Position numbers and translations under genes: made by a program. From NCBI GenBank assembly GCA_964483545.1, contig CAZACC010000007.1:1-38162 (forward strand): DNA of 38,162 nt. Reading direction: 5' to 3'. Position 1 is the stretch's first letter; each line of letters begins with the position of its first letter. This DNA is from JAAYYM01 sp964483545. GTDB lineage: Bacteria; Bacillota; Clostridia; Lachnospirales; Lachnospiraceae. Of this stretch, positions 1 through 6,898 are shown piece after piece. Under the pieces are notes generated by a model. That model was not told the DNA's origin. It did not search any database and was given only the letters and a program-made list of their open reading frames with translations.

Positions 1-1496
1 TTAACAATCTCATTTGGAATAAAATATGCCATTGCATTCAAAAAAATCACTTCGCTAAGATGGGCTGCCACATTGTCTATTCCAACAAATCCCGTCATCT
101 TGCCCTTAACGTGGAACGTAGCCATATAGAGTGAACTGATACCATGGCAATTCAGAAATTCTCTCTCTGTATCACTTTCCATTTCTGCATCCGCAATATT
201 ATTTAGTACCAGCGTCTGTTTCGTTTCAAAAGCACGTAGAAAAGACGGGGCGCTTTCTATCCTTGTGTTGCATACTTCTTGTGTCAAGGACTTTACACCT
301 TCGCAGCAATAATCATAGATTCCATTATAGGAATGCAGATCGTTCCCCATCTCATACACTTGGGAACGGTCAGCTTTATAAAAATCGCAAAGCATCTTCA
401 AGACACAGTCAATTGCTTCCTTTAGTGTTTCTGCCGAAACCAACGCAGCCGTTGCTTTTAATATGGCCATTGCCGTCGTCTCATCGCAGGAATCCAGTTC
501 CTTTATAAAATCCATATTATTATGGTAGTTTCCAAGATACTCTACAGATTTACTTTTGTAGATTTCACATACTTTCCTGTTCATCGGATCACATGTACGT
601 TCCACATATTTGGCCTTTTCATCTAACTTGTCAAACGTATCATCGTCTCTATCACAATAGACAAGATTGACCCGATATTTCAGCTGCATATCCTCATATT
701 CAAATACATGGCGAAGACTCAGGATATCTATCAGTCTGTCGATTCCCTCTTTGATCTCCGTCTCATCCACTGCCTCAGTGACAAATACTGAAAGCACCCC
801 TTCTCCACGATAAGTCAGTATACACCTGTTCCCCAAATACAGTTTGACAATGCGTCCAAGCTCAGCCAGAATTTTATGCGATCTAACTGTTCCGTACTGC
901 ACCTTGATTTTTTCATAATCTATCATAATACAATTTAAAAAAACGCAAAGCTTTCCCCTTACAACTGGTTCCTTCAATAGCATATTAATCATTCTGATTG
1001 CAGTCGTATCACGATACAGTCTGGTGAACCTGTCATACTCAATCCGCTCTGGGTATGCAAGTTCTCTCTTTTTTCGTTCATCTGCATCACTGATATAGCC
1101 AAAAAGATAAATATCTCCTGTTCTGGGATTGCGAATGATATTGCGTGTGTCAGACACCCACTGGATCTTTCCATCTTTATTTTTCATACGAAAATCAAAA
1201 GAAAAATATGTTTTCCCCTCCTGATATGCGTTCAGCCAATACTCCCTGTTCGCCAGTTCACGATATCTGGCACGTTCATCATCCGATAAAATAGCACTCA
1301 AAGTAAACTTTGACATATCTTCAAAGGTCACTATCTTCGCAAGAAGTTCTTTTGGCATATCTGGTGCAATGATCTCTTCTACTTCATTCTTTGTTAAATT
1401 CATAATGCATGTTGCTATCAGTCTTTTTGGTATTAAATCCTTCAACCGTTTCTCATGTTCAAAACTGATTTGTTCATTGATGCTCATATTGTCCAT
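1..1496 (-). CDS. PAS / degenerate GGDEF / GAF sensory protein (3' end outside window)
   Basis: The frame is open from an ATG at 1496 to the left edge (498 codons, no stop), so the C-terminus is missing. A GGGGGCACC stretch just upstream fits a ribosome-binding site. About residues 60-150 look like a PAS domain with a C-terminal PAC part (FDFRMKNKDGKIQWVSDTRN, then YLFGYISDADERKK). The next block starts with RFTRLYRDTTA, which resembles the DxLTGLYNR start of GGDEF domains, but the signature place reads YRGEGVLSVFV, so diguanylate cyclase activity is unlikely. From about residue 325 a GAF-like domain follows (ETLKEAIDCVLKMLCDFYKA, then GKMTGFVGIDN). No membrane segment is seen, so it is probably cytosolic. 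A catalytic GGDEF or EAL domain could lie beyond the edge. The role in cyclic-di-GMP signalling is inference. Confidence 0.7.
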   Translation of the reverse strand, partial: MDNMSINEQISFEHEKRLKDLIPKRLIATCIMNLTKNEVEEIIAPDMPKELLAKIVTFEDMSKFTLSAILSDDERARYRELANREYWLNAYQEGKTYFSFDFRMKNKDGKIQWVSDTRNIIRNPRTGDIYLFGYISDADERKKRELAYPERIEYDRFTRLYRDTTAIRMINMLLKEPVVRGKLCVFLNCIMIDYEKIKVQYGTVRSHKILAELGRIVKLYLGNRCILTYRGEGVLSVFVTEAVDETEIKEGIDRLIDILSLRHVFEYEDMQLKYRVNLVYCDRDDDTFDKLDEKAKYVERTCDPMNRKVCEIYKSKSVEYLGNYHNNMDFIKELDSCDETTAMAILKATAALVSAETLKEAIDCVLKMLCDFYKADRSQVYEMGNDLHSYNGIYDYCCEGVKSLTQEVCNTRIESAPSFLRAFETKQTLVLNNIADAEMESDTEREFLNCHGISSLYMATFHVKGKMTGFVGIDNVAAHLSEVIFLNAMAYFIPNEIV

Positions 1497-1564
1497 ATAG
1501 GTGCCCCCGCTGCATCTTTCTGACATTTTTCTTTTCTGTCTTTGAATTGGATAATATCTTGACT

Positions 1565-1593
1565 ATTTTAACAGACTTTTAGCGTAATTGCAA
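1565..1593 (-). promoter_or_regulatory. Sigma-A-type promoter for the PAS/GAF gene
   Basis: On the minus strand TTGCAA (1588-1593) and TAAAAT (1565-1570) are separated by exactly 17 bp. The predicted start near 1558 gives a leader of about 60 nt before the ATG at 1496. Nothing else was recognised in the rest of 1501-1671. Confidence 0.55.
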
Positions 1594-1671
1594 TTCTCGT
1601 GATCGGAATTCAGAATAATGAACCATTTTCTTCTAATTCGTAAATATATTCCATTTTCTCAAATTTATAGG

Positions 1672-1700
1672 TTGCAAAACCAATGCAAATCTAATATAAT
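1672..1700 (+). promoter_or_regulatory. Promoter of the tRNA-Thr gene
   Basis: TTGCAA (1672-1677) and a perfect TATAAT (1695-1700) are 17 bp apart. The predicted start near 1707 leaves a short 5' leader before the tRNA at 1734. Confidence 0.75.
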
Positions 1701-1733
1701 ATCAAAGGTAGTCCACATAGGACTCCAATAGGT

Positions 1734-1806
1734 GCTGAAATAGCTCAGTTGGTAGAGCACTTCACTCGTAATGAAGGGGTCGTGAGTTCAAGTCTCATTT
1801 TCAGCT
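1734..1806 (+). tRNA. tRNA-Thr (anticodon CGU)
   Basis: The cloverleaf closes fully. The acceptor GCTGAAA pairs with TTTCAGC, the D-arm is GCTCAGTTGGTAGAGC, and the anticodon stem CTTCA/TGAAG encloses the loop CTCGTAA, giving anticodon CGT for the threonine codon ACG. The T-arm is GTGAG-TTCAAGT-CTCAT with one G-T wobble, and the discriminator base is T. The length is 73 nt. No CCA is encoded (TTTGC follows), so the 3' CCA must be added enzymatically. It has its own promoter and is followed directly by a terminator hairpin, so it is a single-gene unit. Confidence 0.95.
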
Positions 1807-1811
1807 TTTGC

Positions 1812-1858
1812 AAAAACAGTGAAATATGCATAAATGTGCACATTTCACTGTTTTTTTA
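1812..1858. terminator. Bidirectional intrinsic terminator between tRNA-Thr and azlD
   Basis: A 14-bp stem (AAAAACAGTGAAAT at 1812-1825 with its exact complement at 1842-1855) encloses a 16-nt loop and has T-runs on both strands. It serves the tRNA from the left and the convergent azlD from the right; the azlD stop codon is at 1865. Confidence 0.85.
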
Positions 1859-1864
1859 TAGAAT

Positions 1865-2200
1865 TCATATGCTCATTTTCATGATTAATTCCACAATAAT
1901 GACTGTAATTGTTGCTGCAAGAGCTACTTTTACAAGTCCTTTGTCGAAAAAGGCCATTGTACAGGCTACAATCAGTCCAATCACAGCTGACAGCAGATAA
2001 TTAGTAGAATATATGATTGCAGGAAATGTCATAGCCGTCAGCACTGAATAAGGAATGTATGCCAGAAAAGATCTCACATATACATTTGTCACTTTCTTCT
2101 TGACCAGTACAAACGGAACCGCACGGATCAGATATGTCACTCCCACCATTACGAGTAAATAAGTCCAGTATGAGTTCTCCTGAAATAGTGATGTATTCAT
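1865..2200 (-). CDS. azlD: AzlD-family branched-chain amino acid exporter small subunit
   Basis: This 111-residue, very hydrophobic protein has about four membrane segments and the family's typical size (about 100-110). AzlD-like features include the early TYLIRAVPFVL and the mid-segment SFLAYIPYSVLTAM. AzlC and AzlD together form a membrane exporter for branched-chain amino acids; the homologous BrnFE of Corynebacterium also exports methionine. The ATG at 2200 overlaps the azlC stop as ATGA, with AGGAG 11 nt upstream. A GTG at 2212 is in frame but abuts the AGGAG, so I prefer 2200. It is the last gene of the metY-azlC-azlD run and ends before the 1812-1858 terminator. Confidence 0.9.
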   Translation of the reverse strand: MNTSLFQENSYWTYLLVMVGVTYLIRAVPFVLVKKKVTNVYVRSFLAYIPYSVLTAMTFPAIIYSTNYLLSAVIGLIVACTMAFFDKGLVKVALAATITVIIVELIMKMSI

Positions 2201-2922
2201 ACCGTCCCACACTCCTTTTGTTCAAATTCAGTTTCTGCATCTCTAATTGGAAATACAAATGCTCCAAATAATGCCGCACAGACTGCACAGACAATAATCG
2301 AAAAACCGCTTGATATATTCCTCAATGTAGGAATGTAGTAAAAAAGACAACTCAATAAGATAGCAACCATACTGACAGCCAAAACACTCTTTTCTCTTTT
2401 TGCCTTTGGTGCGATGATGGCTATGAACATTCCATAGATGGCAATTCCAAATGCATTTCCGACAAATTCTGGTACAACCTCTCCGAATAATGCACCTAAC
2501 AAAGTTCCGAGAGACCACCCGATATACGGAGCAATCATGATCCCCAGAAAATAAGATCTGCTGACTTCCTTTTCATATGACATGGATACAGCAAAAATCT
2601 CATCTGTGTTTCCAGTCGCCAACAGACACCTGTACAAACTCGTGAATTGAGAATCCACCTTTTGTGATAAGGATATAGACATTAATGCATAACGTAAATT
2701 AATGATGAGTTCGGTGACCGCCATTTCAATCAGGCTGCCACCACTCACCATAATACCGACACCGGCAAATTGTCCGGCTGATGTTAAATTCGTCATAGAA
2801 ATCAAAGTGGCTTCCCACCAGGTTAATCCGTTATTAACAGCCATAATGCCAAATGCAAATGAAACTGATAAATAACCCAGACCTATGGGAATACCATCCA
2901 TAAATCCTCTTTTGATTCTCAT
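2197..2922 (-). CDS. azlC: AzlC-family branched-chain amino acid exporter large subunit
   Basis: The protein has 241 residues, mostly membrane-embedded. The N-terminal GFMDGIPIGLGYLSVSFAFGIMAVNNGLT and the following LISMTNLTSAGQFAG are hallmarks of AzlC. It pairs with AzlD, encoded next, to form an amino acid exporter in the cytoplasmic membrane. Its start codon overlaps the metY stop as ATGA, and its own stop overlaps the azlD start the same way, so the three proteins are probably made in a coupled fashion. The substrate cannot be read from sequence; the coupling to a homocysteine/methionine-forming enzyme suggests methionine or a related amino acid (inference). Confidence 0.93.
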   Translation of the reverse strand: MRIKRGFMDGIPIGLGYLSVSFAFGIMAVNNGLTWWEATLISMTNLTSAGQFAGVGIMVSGGSLIEMAVTELIINLRYALMSISLSQKVDSQFTSLYRCLLATGNTDEIFAVSMSYEKEVSRSYFLGIMIAPYIGWSLGTLLGALFGEVVPEFVGNAFGIAIYGMFIAIIAPKAKREKSVLAVSMVAILLSCLFYYIPTLRNISSGFSIIVCAVCAALFGAFVFPIRDAETEFEQKECGTV

Positions 2923-4211
2923 ATTTGTTCTAACGCCTGCCTCAAGTCTTCAATAATATCCTCTGCTGCTTCCAAACCGACAGAAAAACGGATCAAATCT
3001 GGAGAAATGCCAGCTTCCATCAACTGCTCATCCGTCAACTGACGATGTGTATGGCTCGCTGGGTGAAGCAGACATGTCTTGGCATCTGCTACATGTGTCA
3101 CAATCGCTGCCAGTTTTAGATGATCCATAAATCGTATCACCTGATTTCTTCCACCCTTGACGCCAAAGGACAGTACACCACAGGAACCCTTCGGCAGATA
3201 CTTCTTTGCCAGTTCATGATACGGATCCTGTTCCAGTCCGCTGTAATGAACCCAAGCTACCTTCTCATGCTGTGATAGGTACTCTGCCACTTTCTGTGCA
3301 TTCTCACAGTGCTGTCTCATTCTGATTGCCAGCGATTCCAGACCGACATTTAAATAAAATGCATTCTGAGGAGATTGAATTGAGCCAAAGTCTCTCATAA
3401 GCTGCACGGTTGCCTTCGTAATATATGCACCCTTACCGAATTTTTTAGTATAGGTCAGTCCATGATAGGATTCATCTGGTGTAGTCAGCCCATGGTACTT
3501 CTCACCATATGCACTCCAATCAAAGTTTCCGCTGTCCACTATGGCACCGCCGACACCTACAGCATGTCCGTCCATATATTTTGTTGTAGAATGTGTCACA
3601 ATATCTGCTCCCCATTCAAAGGGTCTACAGTTCACAGGAGTTGCAAAGGTATTGTCTACAATCAGCGGAACTCCGTGTGCATGAGCAAGCTTAGCAAACT
3701 TCTCAAAGTCAAATACAGTCACAGTCGGATTTGTAATGGTTTCGCCAAATACTGCCTTAGTATTGGGCTTGAAATACTTCTCCAGCTCCTCAGCTGGAAG
3801 TGTCTGGTCTACAAAAGTACACTCAATACCCATTTTTTTCATTGTCACACCGAACAGATTATAGGTACCTCCGTAAATAGATGAGGAGGCAATAAAATGA
3901 TCACCCGTCTCGCAAATATTAAAAACAGCGTAGAAGTTTGCTGCCTGACCAGAAGATGTCAGCATCGCTGCAACGCCACCTTCCAGTGCACAGATTTTGG
4001 ATGCCACTGCATCATTTGTAGGATTCTGTAGCCTAGTGTAAAAATATCCGTTTGCCTCCAAATCAAATAATGCTCCCATGTCATCACTGGAATCATATTT
4101 GAAAGTTGTACTCTGATAGATCGGCAGTTCTCTTGGTTCTCCATTTTTGGGAGTATAGCCTGCCTGTACACATTTTGTTTCTACACTTGTTTTGTTTAAA
4201 AATTCACTCAT
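2919..4211 (-). CDS. metY: O-acetylhomoserine sulfhydrylase (PLP-dependent)
   Basis: The 430-residue protein belongs to the Cys/Met-metabolism PLP enzymes and has the length typical of MetY (about 425-430, longer than MetB/MetC). The start TKCVQAGYTPKNGEPRELPIYQSTTF, the SSGQA loop near residue 87, D186 in VDNTFA (PLP ring nitrogen) and the Schiff-base lysine K211 in THSTTKYMDGH are all present. It should convert O-acetylhomoserine and sulfide to homocysteine; some members also act on O-acetylserine. AAGGAGA sits 7 nt before the ATG. It has a predicted promoter (4256-4283) and lies directly downstream of a LysR gene. It is coupled by a 4-nt overlap to azlC. Confidence 0.92.
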   Translation of the reverse strand: MSEFLNKTSVETKCVQAGYTPKNGEPRELPIYQSTTFKYDSSDDMGALFDLEANGYFYTRLQNPTNDAVASKICALEGGVAAMLTSSGQAANFYAVFNICETGDHFIASSSIYGGTYNLFGVTMKKMGIECTFVDQTLPAEELEKYFKPNTKAVFGETITNPTVTVFDFEKFAKLAHAHGVPLIVDNTFATPVNCRPFEWGADIVTHSTTKYMDGHAVGVGGAIVDSGNFDWSAYGEKYHGLTTPDESYHGLTYTKKFGKGAYITKATVQLMRDFGSIQSPQNAFYLNVGLESLAIRMRQHCENAQKVAEYLSQHEKVAWVHYSGLEQDPYHELAKKYLPKGSCGVLSFGVKGGRNQVIRFMDHLKLAAIVTHVADAKTCLLHPASHTHRQLTDEQLMEAGISPDLIRFSVGLEAAEDIIEDLRQALEQI

Positions 4212-4255
4212 AGGGGTATCTCCTTCACATGATTGATATGACTGTTTCTTTTAAC

Positions 4256-4283
4256 AGAATAGCATAAACAGTACCATTCGCAA
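4256..4283 (-). promoter_or_regulatory. Predicted metY-azlCD promoter
   Basis: On the minus strand TTGCGA (4278-4283) and TATTCT (4256-4261) are spaced 16 bp. The predicted start is near 4249, about 38 nt before the metY ATG. The -35 is imperfect, as expected for a promoter that needs an activator. Confidence 0.4.
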
Positions 4284-4323
4284 AATACTGAAAAAATATC
4301 GTTTGTCATAGTTTTAAACTATG
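4269..4323. promoter_or_regulatory. Two dyads upstream of metY, candidate LysR-type operator sites
   Basis: Dyad 1 (4307-4323) is CATAGTTTTAAACTATG, a perfect inverted repeat that contains the LysR-type T-N11-A and ATAG-N7-CTAT pattern; it overlaps the stop codon of the lysR gene. Dyad 2 (4269-4290) is CAGTA-N12-TACTG and spans the predicted -35. Relative to a start near 4249 their centres are at about -66 and -30, the usual recognition-site and activation-site positions for LysR-type regulators. The assignment to the adjacent regulator is inference. Confidence 0.45.
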
Positions 4324-5228
4324 GCGGATGATTGAATGTATTTTTTTAAATTATCCATATAAGCCTGTCCAACGGTACTCAATACCATGCTTTGGTTTGT
4401 GATGGTGCCAATTCTGATTGACTCATCTACCTTGAGAGGCACTGCTACAATGTCTTCCTCACTCATCCCCTCATCAAAGATCCCTGTACTGACTGTAAAA
4501 CCATTCAAGCTCATAATCAGCTTGACCATGGTTGACCGATCTGTCACATGGATTGTCTGTCTGTGTTCTGGAAGACTAATCAGTTCCTCTGCATAATAAA
4601 AGGATTTATAATCCTCCTGTTCAAAAACCAAGTTTGGATAGTCTGCAAGCTCCTGCAGTGAAAGATCTGGTCTCTGTGCCAGCGGACTCTTTTTGTAAAC
4701 CGACACATGCGGTTTCGTACAAAATAATTCATGAAAAGTCAGACAACTCTCGCTGAGCTGTCTGGACAGGATTCTTTCATTAAAAGAATTAATATACAGC
4801 ACACCAATCTCGCTGCGCATGCTTCTAACATCGTCTATGATTTTATGTGTCATCGTTTCACGTATGGAAAACTCATATTCATCCATTCCGTAATGCTTCA
4901 CTAGATCCGTAAAGGCATTGACAGCAAAGTAATAATGCTGCGTAGATACACTGAATTTCTTTTTGGGCAAATCCCCTCCCGTATATCTGCGCTCCAAAAG
5001 CCCCGCCTGCTCTATGACCTGACGTGCATATCCGAGGAATTCCCATCCCTCTTCTGTGACCGAGATTCCTTTATTATTTCTGATAAAAATATGTATGCCT
5101 GCTTCTTGCTCCAGTTCTTTGATTGCATTCGACAGACTGGGCTGCGAGATATAAAGCGCTTGTGCTGCCTTGCTCATGGAATGGTGATCCGCAACAGCAA
5201 TCACATATTTCAGTTGTTGTAATGTCAT
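4314..5228 (-). CDS. LysR-type transcriptional regulator
   Basis: The protein has 304 residues, the standard LysR length. The N-terminal winged helix-turn-helix is clear (MTLQQLKYVIAVADHHSMSK, then AAQALYISQPSLSNAIKELE, and GISVTEEGWEFLGYARQVIEQ), followed by a two-lobe effector-binding domain from about residue 90. AAGGAAAA lies upstream of the ATG. It sits between sdaAA (18 nt upstream) and metY on the same strand rather than divergent from its likely target. The two dyads at its 3' end suggest control of metY-azlCD, perhaps in response to a sulfur amino acid precursor such as O-acetylserine or O-acetylhomoserine. That effector is a guess. Confidence 0.9.
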   Translation of the reverse strand: MTLQQLKYVIAVADHHSMSKAAQALYISQPSLSNAIKELEQEAGIHIFIRNNKGISVTEEGWEFLGYARQVIEQAGLLERRYTGGDLPKKKFSVSTQHYYFAVNAFTDLVKHYGMDEYEFSIRETMTHKIIDDVRSMRSEIGVLYINSFNERILSRQLSESCLTFHELFCTKPHVSVYKKSPLAQRPDLSLQELADYPNLVFEQEDYKSFYYAEELISLPEHRQTIHVTDRSTMVKLIMSLNGFTVSTGIFDEGMSEEDIVAVPLKVDESIRIGTITNQSMVLSTVGQAYMDNLKKYIQSSAIV

Positions 5229-5246
5229 ATTGATTTTTCCTTTTAT

Positions 5247-6125
5247 TTATCTATGGCTAATCAAATCACTTCTGATTTTGATCCCTGTCTCACATGCTGC
5301 ACAGCCACCCTTAGCAGTTTCGCGCAGTTCTGATGGGATTTTTCCCCCTACCTGATACATCGTCTCGACCATTTCATCAAATGGGATCAGCTGCGATACT
5401 CCGCTTAAAGCGAGCTCGGCACAGATCAGTGCATTGCCTGCCCCCATCGCATTTCTGCTCTGACATGGGCTTTCTACAAGTCCTGCTATCGGATCGCACA
5501 CCAGTCCCAGTAAATTGGCAGTCGCTATAGATGCTGCCTGCAGGCTCTGCTCTGGAGTACCCTTCATCAGGCTGACCGCAGCGGATGCAGCCATTGCAGA
5601 TGCGACTCCTACCTCAGCCTGACATCCAGCTTCTGCGCCAGATACGGATGCATTTCTCATAAATAAATAGCCGACTGCACCTGCTGTGAATAAGCTGTTG
5701 GTCACACACTCATCACTTAGTTGATTCATTTCTTGTAATGCGAGCAATACTCCCGGTACTACACCAGATGCTCCTGCAGTCGGAGCCGCAACAATCAATC
5801 CCATAGATGCATTCACCTCCAGTACTGCCATCGCATAGGTAATAGCAAGTGACACCACTGTTCCGCATAAAGACAAACCATTCTCATGATAGTGATGCAG
5901 CTTCATTGCTTCTCCACCGATCAGTCCTCCCATAGATCTGACTTCCCGTTCCAAAGGTTCCTTAGCCGCCTTTTTCATGATCAAATATGCATCCTGCATC
6001 CGTTTTAGAATATGTGCTCTGGTATCCCCTGTCTCAGACACTTCCCGACGGATCATGATTTCAGAGATATCGCACTTTTGGGCTCTGCATAAATGTAGTA
6101 GCTCTTCTCCGCTTATAAAATCCAT
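5247..6125 (-). CDS. sdaAA: L-serine dehydratase, iron-sulfur-dependent, alpha subunit
   Basis: This 292-residue protein is the catalytic half of the two-subunit clostridial L-serine dehydratase, which deaminates L-serine to pyruvate and ammonia with an oxygen-labile [4Fe-4S] cluster. Seen in the sequence are the glycine/alanine-rich GLIVAAPTAGASGVVPGVL near residue 115 and conserved cysteines C168 (GAEAGCQAEVG), C210 (LVCDPIAGLVE), C221 (SPCQSRNAMGAGNA) and C275/C278 (KGGCAACETG), consistent with cluster binding. It follows sdaAB by 22 nt, the usual beta-alpha order, and precedes the LysR gene by 18 nt. Confidence 0.95.
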   Translation of the reverse strand: MDFISGEELLHLCRAQKCDISEIMIRREVSETGDTRAHILKRMQDAYLIMKKAAKEPLEREVRSMGGLIGGEAMKLHHYHENGLSLCGTVVSLAITYAMAVLEVNASMGLIVAAPTAGASGVVPGVLLALQEMNQLSDECVTNSLFTAGAVGYLFMRNASVSGAEAGCQAEVGVASAMAASAAVSLMKGTPEQSLQAASIATANLLGLVCDPIAGLVESPCQSRNAMGAGNALICAELALSGVSQLIPFDEMVETMYQVGGKIPSELRETAKGGCAACETGIKIRSDLISHR

Positions 6126-6147
6126 GCTCTGTCCTCCGTTTAAGCCA

Positions 6148-6816
6148 TCATACCTGAACCAGCATAGTACGTCTGACGTACTGATTCTTCCCGATTTCGT
6201 CTATGATATTTTGCTGGATATTCTCATCCACCTCTACAATTGTATATGCTTTTTGACCCTTTGCCTCACGATACAACTTCATATATGCGATATTTACATT
6301 ATGGTCGGCCAAACATTTTGTAATGTAGGCAATGACTCCTGGATGATCTTTATGGCTGACGATCAAGGAACTGTACTCTCCCGTGAAATCTACCTCAATA
6401 CAGTTGATCCTGACTAGACGTATTTTTCCACCTCCGATTGATTCTCCTCGAACCGACAGTGTACGTCCTTCATCATTTTTCAGTTCTATATCAACTGTGT
6501 TTGGATGTTTTGTCTTTTCCTCCAAATTTATTAAAAATTCATATTCCAGTCCTTCTTTTTCAGCACTTTCCATAGAACTGCGGATCCGAACATCATCCGC
6601 TAAATAACCCATTATACCACCCAGCAGAGCCTTGTCTGTTCCATGTCCCCGATAGGTTTCGGCAAAAGAACCATACAAAGTAAATCTGGCACTGGTGATG
6701 TGCCCATCCATCAGTTTTCTCGTCAGCAGAGCAATTGCTGCAGCTCCTGCAGTATGGGAGCTGGATGGTCCAATCATATTCGGTCCGATCACATCAAATA
6801 CGCTGATTGCAGCCAT
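6148..6816 (-). CDS. sdaAB: L-serine dehydratase, iron-sulfur-dependent, beta subunit
   Basis: The 222-residue protein has the signature ISVFDVIGPNMIGPSSSHTA at its N-terminus and an ACT domain at the C-terminus (about residues 145-220, SLIVSHKDHPGVIAYITKCL), which commonly binds L-serine or another amino acid. I place the start at the ATG at 6816: it has CGGAGG 8 nt upstream and matches the family N-terminus. An in-frame ATG at 6849 would add 11 residues and place the ribosome site inside the coding region. It forms the dehydratase with SdaAA, encoded next. The 82 nt upstream are the largest gap in this part of the gene run and may hold an operon-internal promoter, but I see no convincing one. 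Confidence 0.93.
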   Translation of the reverse strand: MAAISVFDVIGPNMIGPSSSHTAGAAAIALLTRKLMDGHITSARFTLYGSFAETYRGHGTDKALLGGIMGYLADDVRIRSSMESAEKEGLEYEFLINLEEKTKHPNTVDIELKNDEGRTLSVRGESIGGGKIRLVRINCIEVDFTGEYSSLIVSHKDHPGVIAYITKCLADHNVNIAYMKLYREAKGQKAYTIVEVDENIQQNIIDEIGKNQYVRRTMLVQV

Positions 6817-6898
6817 ATATGCATCCTCCGTAACTCTTCCATCATACACAACTATTCAAACTTCTATCCTACAGTAAATATAGCTTATATACCTGTTA

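Noticed and set aside
3462..3884. A 140-codon open frame on the plus strand.
   Set aside because: It is antisense to metY across the PLP-lysine region and has no domain or ribosome site of note.
5977..6417. A 146-codon plus-strand open frame spanning the sdaAA/sdaAB junction.
   Set aside because: It is antisense to two clear genes and has no recognisable family.
6871..6896. ACAG...CTGT inverted repeat upstream of sdaAB, considered as an operator or terminator.
   Set aside because: Only the outer 4 bp and a bulged AT-rich part pair; there is no T-run and no clear promoter to relate it to.
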